Shown piece by piece: positions 47,101-59,300 of a stretch of 64,000 nucleotides of DNA. The translations under genes were made by a program, and so were the position numbers. The notes beneath the pieces are model-generated. The model did no database searches, was not told the DNA's origin, and was given only the letters and a program-made list of their open reading frames with translations. The stretch covers positions 1,860,001-1,924,000 of the forward strand of contig JAUZTG010000020.1 in assembly GCA_030734395.1 (NCBI GenBank), in the 5' to 3' direction. The stretch's first letter is position 1. Each line of letters starts with the position of its first letter. Source of the DNA: Sarocladium kiliense (Eukaryota; Ascomycota; Sordariomycetes; Hypocreales; Sarocladiaceae).

Positions 47101-48870
47101 CCTCTTTCATGCTCAATGTCCATGCCCTCTTCTTGCAGCTTTTGAACGTCCGGAAGTGCCCAACTATAAGCCGCAAGCACCACTTCTCTCCGCCACTGCG
47201 ACAGGGACCACCCCTTGCAAAGCCGGCTGAAAGTGACATGCATGCAACTCATCACCTGCAGGCAGGCATTGCCACGTCTTCCCCTGTCCATCTGGACCCT
47301 CTCTATACAACACATAGACACTTACAGAGCGCACAATGTGCAATCTATCTCCTCCCACCGTACGCAAGCCCGTCACTCCCCGGTGGTTCCTCACACACAC
47401 TACCACCATTCGCTCTAGCACAAGCCTCTAAAAGCCCTCGTCCCCTCCCCTCACCTAACTCCACCCATCCTGTCATCATCACAATCGGCCGGGTCTTGCT
47501 GGGTTAGGCTGCAAGCACTAAAGGCGTCTCCTAGAACGGCGCCGAAGCGGCTACACACTGAGGAACAAAGAACTCAACCGTTCTGCCCACTCGCCCCTCC
47601 CTTGGCGTTTTTCTCCCAGTTCCCTGGTTCAAGCGGTCCCTCGGGGACCTTTCAGTGAGCCTGTGGGCGTCATTTATCGTCCGCAAGCTACCCCCTTGGA
47701 CGGCAGCCCCTCACCGCAACGTGAGAACATCCCAAAAGGCAGGGCAGTGTTCTGTCTGTGCTTCGGTCAGTGGGCAGTTTGACTTCCGTCTGTATGTAAG
47801 TGTCTGTAGTTTATCAGCCAGCCCAGTGAAACCATAATGCCAACCTGCCCGAACCTAAAGCTTTGCGTACACATATTCTCAGCAAGCCGCCCTCACGCCG
47901 TCCAACCTTCCCCTCACGCGGGCCTTTCCCTTGCCCTGTTCCCTACCGTGCCTAGGTACTTCCCGTGCCGTCCTGCATCGGCGGGACGACGCGCTCCATT
48001 ACGCGGCCCATCAGTGAGCAGTGGCCGCAACGGAGAGGGCCAGGGAATGCCCGAGAACTCTCGCGGCCAAGCATGGCGCTAAGGCAAACAAGACACAACA
48101 ATGGATGGAGTTGGAAGACCCGCAGATGATTCTGGGAAGCACTTCGAGACAATGCAGTATGAACACATAATGTGATATTATCTTACGGTCGGCGGACTTG
48201 AACCGCCGCAAACCCTATCGTATCTGATCCTTGATCCTGGGCGTGGCCTTGCAAGACCGTAGGCCTCTCGATGGCAGCTTCCAGCCAGCTCGACTGTAGC
48301 TAGAATTCCGTCCCCGGGCCGCTTCTCCTTTTTCTTTTTCTCTACGCAAGACCGGCCAGAATATTGTATCAGAAAGGGAGAAATACATGCCCTGTGACCG
48401 AAGATACATGAAAACAAAATCAGAACGTACTCCAATAGCACGAAGAATGTTCCAGGCAAGTATCATGATCATGCGCCAAGTCGCAAAACCAAAACCGCCT
48501 TTTAGTGCCGTGAGGCATATCCATCTTTGAAAACAGAACCGAACGCGACAGCATCTGATCAACAAGTGAAGAACAACCAAATCATCGAAGCACAACCGTC
48601 CTTTCTTTTGTGGAGAGAAAGATGCATCAGGCTGCGAGGACGGAGACAGGAAGCAAACAAAAAACGTAATAGGCATTACCATAAAAGCAATGAGAAATCA
48701 TTCCGTGCCCACAAGTATCGTTTGTCGCCAAACTGAGGGGTGGTATCTAATGTGATCTGGGTCGGCCCTGTCTGCCAACTTCTGGGTTTTGACGGCACGA
48801 TCCGTTCTGGTGGTGACGGAACATGACGTCTGCGCTGGCCTGCAGCGCCTGAGACGTTCCTTTTGGCATC
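44136..48870. other. 4.7-kb region with no recognised gene
   Basis: It lies between two convergent genes, so no promoter is required here. I see no recognisable protein. A strong C/T-rich tract at about 46360-46640 containing an ATG at 46532 (83 codons, unrecognised) looks like a transcript leader. A C10 run lies near 45513. A tRNA-like element is at 48184-48261. Confidence 0.5.
48184..48261 (-). ncRNA. tRNA-like element (possibly decayed tRNA)
   Basis: On the minus strand the ends form a perfect 7-bp acceptor-like stem (TACGGTC / GACCGTA). The 3' part is a canonical T arm: GGCGG-TTCAAGT-CCGCC, with a good box B (GGTTCAAGTCC). The spacing from T arm to acceptor is exact and the total is 78 nt. 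However, the 45 nt in the middle do not give a normal D arm or box A, nor a 5-bp anticodon stem with a 7-nt loop, so I cannot assign an anticodon. It may be a decayed tRNA, a tRNA-derived SINE head or another small RNA. Confidence 0.35.
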
Positions 48871-50305
48871 TCAACGTGATGCATTTGAAGCATTACTTGG
48901 CGGTGCACCTGGGACCTTCGGGCGGTTCAACCGGTTAATCATGCCCTGATCAATGTCATTCTTGTCAACAAGGTTGCTGAGGCTCATGACTGAAGATCCC
49001 CCTGCTTGTTGAGGGTTTTGGCCGCTTTGCCCTGAAGCAGCGGGCGTCGAAGCTCCGCTTGATCCGTTCGCAACGCCTGGTGAGCGACCCCCTGCGTTGG
49101 GGGCCGCTTGGGTTGGGCCGCTTGGGGGTTGTGGAAGGGGCGGCCCTCGAGGACTTTGCCTAGCACCTGTGCTATGCTGCGAATGGCCAAAGCCACTGGG
49201 ACTACTATTGTTCGAGAACTCAGCAGGGGACCTTCGTCGAGGATCATCTTCCCCGCTTGTCCTGGGAGGGGGTAGTCTGTACCCTTCATCATTCTCCTCG
49301 GACGTCCGCCGGCGACGTCTGCCAGCAACGGCAGCCTCTTCGGCACGCGGATCGCCGTAGGACGAGTAAGACTCAGTCGGAGAGTGCGCAACAGGCTGGT
49401 AGTAAGGCCCCGGAGGTGCGTGGTGCTGCGGAGGACCATGCGGTCCATTCGGCGGTGGAGGCCCAGGTTGATAGGGCTGGTGATGTGCAGGTGCCAGCGG
49501 CTGTCCATAAGCCCCGTAAAGAGGTGTACCAGGTGGCACACCGCCTGGCACTGCGGAAACAGGAATAAACGCGGCTGAGCTTGACGAGGAGACGGGTTGG
49601 AAGATGCACTCCTGACCCATGCGTGCACAATTCTGACACTTCCCACCGGGCGCGCTTTGGTACCCGCTACATCTGATCTGTTTCGTTTTGTCAATACCAA
49701 GTCAAGAAACCCACGGAGAATCCACAAACCTTGCGCTTGCGGCAGTATCGACAGGCAATGCTCGTTCTTTGACGAGGAGCGGCCTGTGGCTGCCCTTGTC
49801 CAGGAGGTCCATATGCCATGCGCCCATCAGGTCCATACGGCGGGTAGCCAGCGGGAGGTGGAGGGCCTGGGTAATAGTAACCATCTTGGCGGTAAGGATC
49901 ATGGGGATAGGCTGCAGGATGCCTCTGATCTGGATAGTATCCTCGCTGATCAGGAGGCGGATAAGCTGGCGAGCGAGGATCGCCTTGGTGGTACGGCGGT
50001 GGGGGGAGATGACCCCCTGCTGGGGGAGGTGCTTGATGGCCATGCGGCGGATAGCCGTTTGGTGCTTCACGAGGTGGTTCGTAGCGAGGGTCTGGGCCGT
50101 AGCCCCGGCCCGCGTTTACATTAGGCGGGGGAGGGCCATAACTGCCAGAACGCGGGTCATGGATAGATGGAAGGGTTACAGAAGTAGCCATAGTTGCGGG
50201 TGTGCCGGCGCCGTGCCGTTGCGATTCGCTCCCGCTTGGTGGTTGGGATGCCTCGGATTGCGATGGATTCTGAGGATACTCTTGTCGGTAGCGGTCGTCG
50301 GCCAT
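48871..50305 (-). CDS. proline-rich Zn2Cys6 transcription factor
   Basis: Two exons on the minus strand, 50305-49730 and 49677-48871, encode 460 aa. The 52-bp intron (GTTTGT...GAAACAG) is phase 0 and splits the zinc cluster. The join reads CRYCRKRK/IRCSGY and continues GGKCQNCARMGQEC, so all six cysteines are present. Unusually, the cluster is central (about 185-220), after a long disordered arm rich in Pro, Gly, Tyr and Gln (MADDRYRQEYPQNPSQSE start). A second disordered Pro/Ser-rich arm follows. A short C-terminal block (SLSNLVDKNDIDQGMINRL) looks like a conserved motif. No fungal-specific TF middle domain is present. This architecture is conserved in Pezizomycotina, to my recollection, but I cannot name a characterised orthologue. 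The large gene-free upstream region suggests complex regulation. Confidence 0.88.
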
Positions 50306-53300
50306 GCTCTGCTGGGAAGGGGAACAAGCTGCGCACTTGCCACGGAATGGCGGGCAGCTGAGTTGAGGTTGCTTGATGGACGCTCCGGCTCACGTAGAAA
50401 AGTCCGTGTTAAAGAGATTGCACAGGCACTGTCGCATTTGGCGAACCGTCGATCGTTCAGTTCTTCTGAAGGTACAAAGCGTACCAGAGAACGCAATGTT
50501 TAGGGAGAACGTCAGACGTACAAGCCGACGTCACAAGGTTCGAGTCGATGGATTCCCCGCGATAGATGACAGTTCGTAACGAATGGTCGCTGGATGGTAC
50601 CGTTGCGCAGGGGTGAGTTGCGATACGATGCGAGACACTTTCAAGAACAAAATACTTGAGATCAAGGTCGGATGCGCAAAGGTTTCAGTTGTTGGAGGGT
50701 AGAGGATTCGCAACCAGGGACACCAAACGTAAAGATGATTGAGGAATAAAGGGGATGGAGTGCTGGAGAGCCACAAGCGTAAGGAAATGCGCGTGCGCTG
50801 GACAGCGGGGCCGACCGCGGGAATGCAAGGTCAAACGGATGGTCCGGTGTCGTGCCGCGCCCAGGAGGATGGTCAAGGCTAAAGCAGAGTCGAGAGGACA
50901 CGCCGCCTGAGAGCAAGAGCGATCGCACCGGGTCAGGTGTAGCGCAGGTGCCCTAGAGTCTGGGGAGGGGCGAGTCGTGAGTTCTGGTCGCCGAGAGCAG
51001 GACGATGGCACCGACGGGAGGGTGAAGGGCCGCTGGATGGTGGAACCGTGACCTGAGGCGGGGCGGGAAGGCTGCACTTGTGCTGGATCCTTTTCCAAAT
51101 CGTCAACTGTATGTGGTGTTAGCCTTTGAACTGACTGGAATGTGGCAGCCACACTACTGGCAATGCTGGGTCACTGGGATTGACTTGAGTCTAAGCACGG
51201 CATGGCCGCACCTCCCTTGGCTCCAACATGCCAGTGCTACGTTCAGCACTCGGTCCGGAACAGTGAGTGAAGAATGGATGAAGGCCGCCTTCTCCGCTGG
51301 TCGATGCGTTCACTTCCTCTTCCGGGCCACGGGTTCATTGAGCGTGAATGGCGAACCTGAACAACGGGTATGGCCACCGCTAGAGCAACGAGTCACAACT
51401 AGAGAAAGCCAGGAAGCCACCACTTGGCTCATCGACGCAAGCACGAACAGTCATGCTATTGGGGTGATTGAGAGCATGGGTAGAGCGACCACTCGGTCAT
51501 TCGCAACACCGAGGGCACAACGTTGTCTTGTTGAAATCAAGAGTCTGGGCAAAGGTTTGGGTGGAATAATGAAGAGAAGGAATCATACCTTGGAGAGCTG
51601 ACAGCGTCGGAAGGAGCAAAAATATCCTTAGGAGCTCAATGACCGCAGACGTTGGACGAGATTAAGAGGTACTAAAGAATATAAGATCAGCGGCGAGAAC
51701 ACTCTTTCGTGCTATGCGGGCTGGATGAGTAGACCCCCACAGGGAGTTTTCCTTCGTCTGGTGTCGCCCTCGGAAGTGCGCTTGTAGAGAGGAAAAGGCG
51801 GCGGTTCACATTTGGGTGTTGGACAATTGTCTTTGGGGCCGCATGTGGGTGCACAAGCAAGGGTAGATGAATGGGGGTGTGTGGGACAGGGTGCGCCTTG
51901 GGGGTGTAGGGTTGAAGGCGAGGGACTCCGGGTCCAGGCGACTCACCTCGGGTCAATCTCTGGTCAGCGGGAGTCAGATCAAAGATAGGTTGCCGTACGG
52001 TGTGAGGTGTTGATCTCGCACGAACACACCTAAAGGATCATAAAACGCAGATGACAAAGTCGAGGAAAGAAAATAAAAGCAAATAAGCCGCCCAGAATCA
52101 GCCGCAACAATTGCTCGCGAAAGTCGCGAAAGTAAGGTCTCTGGATCTGAACCTCGTGGCTTCAAAGCTTGTCCCTGTACCACTTGGGCTTCCGTAGGTG
52201 CCGCTGTGCGGAGGTGGCCGCAGAAAGGGCCGCAGGGTGCAGCGACAGTGTGTTCTCGGGATCTAAGGCCTTAGCAGCTGGTCAGTCGCTACGCTTTCAA
52301 AGAGGTGCTCCACCACTGTCAGACCATGGAGCTGGGATATGTGCATCATCTCCAAGTCATCAAGATCAAATGAAATTGATCGTGGGCTCTCTCCGCAAAC
52401 CGTCAGACGCACTTGCATCTTGAATCTCGCGCGCATGCGCAAACTGCGTGGACCGGGCTTTGGGTCGCTCAAAAGTCACTCACCGTGTAGTTCGTCCTAG
52501 CGAGATCCTGAAGGCGCAGTACTCAGAGGGTGATGTTGGAAAAGCAGCGTGGTCTCGCAGTCGAGCTGTCGCCTTCCTGAACTTGAATCGTTGTAGGCGC
52601 AGAGGCAACCGTGATGCCCAACAAGAAATGTCGAGTCTCACAGTACCAATGGGTCAAGCGTTGCGGGAGCTCGACCCAGGCTCGTTCCGCTCGCTAAGGC
52701 TAGGCCTTGGGGCACGCGCGCTCCAAACTTCGATCGTGGGCTACGTTGTTTTGCTGAGAACCGAGAAGCAGCCTTTTTTGGGGTGAGGTTTGCGACTTGA
52801 AGACTTTCCAGTCGTGGGTCTTGATTGCCCAATGGGAGTATGAAGAGCTTGCCGCGTATGGAGTGTTGACTGTCGTCGAGGCTTTGGAAGTGTTGTTGAG
52901 CGGACCTTGGCGGACGTTCTTTCGCGTGTGGACAACCTTGGAAATCCTCGTTTTGTTGCTCGTCGGTGGTGGGTTGGTGGGCACAGAGTGGCTGATGTCA
53001 CGCAGGACAAGTTCACAGGCGCCTCGGTGCCCAGCTAACAAACGCGCGCGCAAATGAGTGAGAGCCGTCCGTCGTTGAATATGACGGAACAGGGAGGCCT
53101 AGGTCCAGAGTGGCAGAGGCAAAGGGAAGGAGAGAGATCGGGTTCCAGGCAGCTAGTGGTATTGTAGGGGGTCGCTTTTGTTTTATTGTCGATGGGGGAA
53201 TGCAGCACCCCCATGAGCTGGCTGGGCCTTTGGGGACTGGAAGGTCTCTCACCGGAGACAAGGTACCAGGAGGGAGGGAGGGAAGCAGGGAGGCTTGGAT

Positions 53301-56300
53301 CTGGTGGCCCGCTCCGTTGGAAACCTGGGCAGCATGCGCAAGCAGGGGAACCATGACATGGCCCACGGGTTGCTGAACCAGGGGGGGCGGATGATGGATG
53401 GCGTCGTGGGAGCTGGGCCCGGCCGGAGCCACTGCCGCAGCTGGGGACACGGCCTTGGGAGCCGCTAGCAGGACTTAGACGACGCCGGTTGGGCTGGAGT
53501 TGGTGGGCGTTGACACAAGCTGCAGTGCTAGGCGCAGACCGCCATATGGGTAGCGTGAGAATGGGTTGGCCCAGCAGGACTCTCGTATGCGGCATGGGAC
53601 AAGTGCAAGTCGTGTCTGCGTGTGTGCGCGCTGGTCTCGGCGCCAGCCCAGTAAATGTGCGTCACACAGAAAAACCAGGGTGTGTGGGCAGAGGATTGCT
53701 GAAGGCGGGTTCCCGACGATGCCAGTGATGCATGAGCTGGAGAGGAGGGGAGAGACAAGGTAGCGGCCTGTAGAGGAGGGGGGGAGGGGGGTGAAGGAGG
53801 GGCGTGGAGCTCAGCTTTACGGTCACGGGATCTGACGCGTGCCCGCACTTGCCTTTGGCTCTGGGCCTGGGCTGTGGGAAGGAGGAGCGACGAGCAGGGA
53901 AGGACCGACAGGAGAGAACAGGGAAGGAAGGGAAGGAACGACTGGTGCCGCTCGGGACGGGAGGGAAGGCGCGACCGGGTGCTGCGCAGGCAGGGCAGCT
54001 GGCAGTCGCTGGCGGCCATTGCTGACCACGGATGCTAGCAAGGTACTAGGGTCTTTAGTGCTTGTAATCCAGTGGTCGTAAACTGTCCTTGGTGGTGGCA
54101 GGTGGAGGTTGCTACCTTCCTTCACTGTCCCGCCGCCACCGCAGTAGCTAGGTCTCTGATACACTATTGAGCTGCAAGCCAACGCCATGAGTGAGCCGTG
54201 GCATGACTATTTCAGGACTTGCCACGATCGTTGCATCAATGAACAAGGCTATGCGCAGTGCACACTTCCGGCTCATGACAACGGAAGGGTACGTCAGGAT
54301 AGACGCAATACTAATGTTCAAACCTTCACGATTCAGGTACCAGAACCAGGTCTTACCACTGGATACACATTGCAAGGGGAAGAGCTCTCCCTGAGCCCAA
54401 CAAGGTGAAGGGCAGGCACCCTCAAGATTTGCCAGAGTGCTATCCTACCGCCATGGCCAGGCATCCGGAATGCTCTTCGTCTAGGCGCATCCATCAGTCG
54501 AGGCCTGCTGGACCGGCGAAGTTGCCTCGCTACCGCACTCTAGTTTGCATGCGGGTGCTACGGTACGGTACGTTGCGGTACCATGCAGCAAGCCTGAGGA
54601 TGGTGTCCTGGCCACGTCTCAAGCAAAGCACGGTGCCGGATTTGACGGACCCTTTTTCTGCAATTCGGCTGAACAAGACTGATCCATCTTAGGCAAATCA
54701 ACCCTGCATTTCCTTCCCGCAACGCGCGCTCACTCTGTATTGTGGCAACGGAGCGGTGCGCCCGGACAGGCCTCATACACTCGGTCGCTGTCCAGTCAGT
54801 CAACCCGAGACAAGGCTTGCCACGACCGAAGCACAAATGCTCTCGCCCCTAGAAGTCTGGAAAGACTACGACTACGTCTAACCAAACAATGCGGCCATCC
54901 ATGCCGCTCTGTATCCGCCTCTAATCTCGGGCGCGCATACACCCCTTATTTCCCTGATGTATCTGGATCATGTCCTGCGCTGCCGTCCGTGTGCGCTAAT
55001 ACTGTTGTTCTCGCTACGGCCCGTTGGACCTTGCTGTTGGACCTTGCAGTAGCAACCTAGTCTGGATATCATTCTTCACCTGGCACTGTCCAGCGGGGTA
55101 GCTGAAACCCTGCACGCGATATTCCTCATGCCATCCTCAATCAACGTGTCATAGTCGGCACCACCAGCTCATCATCGTTAGAGGGGCACCGGATTACGTC
55201 CGTAACAATGACACAAAACATCCGAGTTCAAAAGGGTAACACCGCATGCTTGACAGGAAGGGGATGTTGTGGTGTTTCCTAGTCACTTTCTGACAGGTCA
55301 GTCGGATCCTTTCCACGGCATTGTTTCGCGGATGCTGGAAAGATAACACAATGACACGGGTGAATCTCGAGTCACACATGGAGGCTATCTGCCGACCGGA
55401 ACAAAGAATATTCGCTTCACCGCCTAGAATGGCAGCGCAATCACAGCAGCTAGGCGGGAAGCCGCTTACCCAGATAACACATTTCCGCGCACGACACAAA
55501 GCATCAGGAATCTTCGTATTTGATCTCTCCAGCTCGGTCTGAACGATATGCAACCCCAGCGCAAAATTGCCTGAAGGTCCAAGCAGATCGACGAGGTCGC
55601 GACACGAATAAACTGTGTTGACAATTCAAAGGCGTAGTCAGCACCATCAGCGTGCTGCAGACACCCCCCAGCTCCCAAGGCAAGTGCTGCACCCTCCACA
55701 AAAAATGAGGATCATGACCCCCAATGGCACTCACGTCATGGCGCACAGGCGCGAAGCGAGGCATGCTGATCATCCACCAATAGTCCCGAGGCCTTCTCTC
55801 CTTCTTGACGATGGTAATGGCCCGAATAGTGGGAGCGATCAATTTGTGACATGATCCCGAGGGCAAGGGCTTTTAGACGGATGGAGGATCCGATGAGCTG
55901 GGCAATGATTTAGCAGCAACACATCCGCCACTATGCGCGCCCGACATGGTGGGAACGGCGCAGAACTCATGCACGACGGTTGAACCCGCAACTTTCCAGA
56001 TAGCGCGCCTCTCTTTCAACCAACCACGTTGCGCCTACCACCATCCTTTTGCAAAACGGGACAAAGGAAGCATACCGAGTGCTGACCTGGACCATGTGAT
56101 TCGCCGGAATAAACTTTCAGAAGGGTTCGTCACAATCACGTCCAGGAACTTCCTTGCGATCTGAGGGGCCGGTATGTTCTGTTTTTCGAAGCTGAGAAGA
56201 GCGCTTATGGGGTCCGCCGGCATCGCTCCGAGCCCATCATGTCATCACCTCGGCACTCTGGAGGGGCAAACATCCCGCTTCAGCAAACTTGAGGGGTCAC

Positions 56301-59300
56301 ATGCGGTGACCTTCGCCGTCGCCCATAAGCGTACGCATCCTTTACTGGCGACGAGGGCAGGTCGGGCTCACACCCTCAAAAGCCGCCATCACCTCACCTG
56401 GGTACACCGAAGCTGATCTTGGCTTGTTCATTGGCCCTCCCTGTGTCAAACGCTGTTGAGCCCGCTCACACCACTGTTCGGCTGCTACACGTCGTGTGAC
56501 GTGCAGAATCTTTTCAGCCAAGGATCAGTCTCCGGTGTCGGTCGTCTGCACACATGCCCTGGTGTCACTACTAATGCCCATTCTAAGAAACCCAAAGCAT
56601 TGGGCGAAATGTCATTCATGAGCCAGTTGACGACGAGCGTGGCAGGTATCCACGGTTCTTTTGCAAATATGCTGATGTACCCTTCCCAGAAAGCCCGCGA
56701 TTAATTATTGTGACATTCGACGTAAGCTGTACTCGGATTTCGAAGCTTCTTCGCCTTCCTATGGACTTGCAGCAATATGGCTGTCTGCCACACAAGCCGC
56801 CATAGTCTTGTATAGAACCCACGGTGCCTCCCAATCGCCACGCTCGCTTTCCGCTGGATATTCAAGCCTTCAAGGTATCTAACCGGACAACTCGAATGTC
56901 CAAAAAGCCTCTGCAAAAACTTTTCAAATGGTTTCAAGCGACAGATTGCACACCTATTTATTCCATGCATGAAGACCGCGACTTTGTAGCATGCCGTACT
57001 GGGGAAGGGGTATCACCAGAGCGGGTCCAGCCAGGGAGGCGGCACCCTTGGTTTATGGGTACACCGACAGCACCTCTTGCCTCGGGACATGGACAGTTAT
57101 AAGCTTCAGGTCATGATATACGAAGGGTGACTATCAGTGTTCACGCGACGAGGTCACTGAAGAGAACGGACAGCTGGGCCGCCACCCGCGGTCGGGAGCC
57201 ATCCGTTCCATCCAATCGGTATATGGCGATGCATTGTACAAGGAGCGCGATAACGTGGGTCACCCTCGCTTCTTTTCGATACATCCTAGTTTGATGCCTC
57301 CTCGAAGTGTGGAGTCACACCGAAGTGACGAATCCTGAGGACTAAGAGCAACTTCGTCATCTTGGTCTGAGATGCTAGTGTGCGCCTTCCGGTCTGATTC
57401 GAATACGGTTACCATTCCTGTTGAAGAATTCGAGGTCTCTTTGTGCAAGCAATAATTAGAGTGAATCTTTGGGCTTCAGCTTGTCCAAACTCCTATACAC
57501 CCGCCACTACATATGGATGGTCTGCATCACAGACCACCATCATCACGTTCCGCAGTATTGCCGCGCATCACAGACACACCAACCATCAGGCACGATGAAT
57601 GCAGTGGCACTCCGCCGAAAGACGCGTTCTAGCGCCTGAATCAGATTCGGCGTCGATGTCATGCAGGGCCCATTGGCTCAGGAGTGGCTGATTGAAAACC
57701 CGCTAAAGGCCGCGAACAACCCATCACTTGGCTTCATCGATCAGGATAAGAAACACATTGCTTACATTCTCCTGACACAACAAGGTTCTCAGCCTCTAGC
57801 GTATCCGAAACCATCGTGTGAAGGGCTGCTTCTTCACCATTGAGCTTCCTCTAATTGGCTTCGTTGATCATCAGGCCACCATCCACTTCGTGCTGGGCAT
57901 CCTTTGGTGCAGCTGCGAACGAAGGCTAGTCCAGTAACAGCTCGGACAGGAGCCTCCCCATTTGCTGCCACCACTCCTGGGATGACGCATCTCAAAAGCA
58001 TGCGCATGGCGCGGGATTCAGCAACCAAACACCACCATTGGGTTTTACTTTTTCCTGTAGTGCTTGAGACAAAAACGGCATCACCGCCTTGGGCACACCA
58101 CATGGCCCCACGCCGTATTCTGCGCTACCCACGGGCTCGAGACATGGGCCCATGGGGCGGCCTCTAACTAGCGCCGCGATGGTGAGCCAATCCAAAGTCA
58201 TAGGTGGCTCTTCTCCCATTTCTCCCACCAACTCTTGTCCGAGGAAACGGCCCGTCGTGCGTCACAAGCAAATGAACATGGATCCTCCTGCCTGGGGCCC
58301 ACGCTACGAATGACCCGGTTCTTTGGATCCAACTGTTTCGATTGTCGCAGCTGAGAAAGAAGTCTACGAGAGGGAAGGGCCTGCCCCCGACGCTGGCCAA
58401 GTCAACGCAAGGGGGCGTGCCTAGCGAGCGAGACGCTACAGGGGACATCGCTCCAACCCTCCACCGGTCGCCTTATCATTGGGCACCAACGCTGCGAAGG
58501 AGGGACGGTCCGCCAATCGCTTGCGTCAATCTTCGGTCACGTGAGCATAGACTCATGCGGACCATGCAGGCATCTCCCATGAATCTCCGTTGGGTGCCCA
58601 TGTTGTCCCTCCTCGGTTCTCGCTTTCATTGGAGCCAGCCTAACCCGCATGTAGGAAACACACCACCTCAGTTCTGTGCCTCTCAACGATGGGCATTGAC
58701 TGATGATCGTCTAGTAGCCTCCGCCATGTCCAAAATGTGTCTCACTTCTTCATTTTGACTACTTTAGAGCTCTACAAAAGGCGATGTGATCTCATTCAGA
58801 GACCGCCAGCCACGATGCATCACCTACCAGCAACGTTGGCCTGCACCGTTGACGTGCAATTTGCCAGAGGCACCACGCAAGCTGAGCCAAGCAAGCTAGT
58901 CGCGGAGGGGGTTGCGTATCTGGTCATGGCACAACACGGGTTCCACGACTGAGAAGATGGCGAACGTCGCAGCTCCTCTCAACGATAGCCCTTGACTCAG
59001 GAGATCCCGGCCGCTATAGCAGGGATGGTGGTCTGAGCCCCTGAAAGTTTGCCATCACCATTCGGAGGTGACCACGTCCGCTATGTGCACAACTGGCATC
59101 GTGGCATATGCAGGACATTGTTTGGCTCAGTCAATTCGGTGTGCTAGCTATCCCGCGCTATCTATGGCGCTCGTGGTCCCATACAGTCACAAGAGTCACA
59201 GTGTGGCTTACTTTCAAGACACTGTTTGGAACACACGCGTTACCCTCACCATCCGCATAAAGATCGAAAAGCAGCCAAGACATCTGTCAACAAAGCCCGG

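Noticed and set aside
51080..51601. 173-codon plus-strand frame upstream of the Zn2Cys6 gene
   Set aside because: No recognisable family and located in the likely promoter region.
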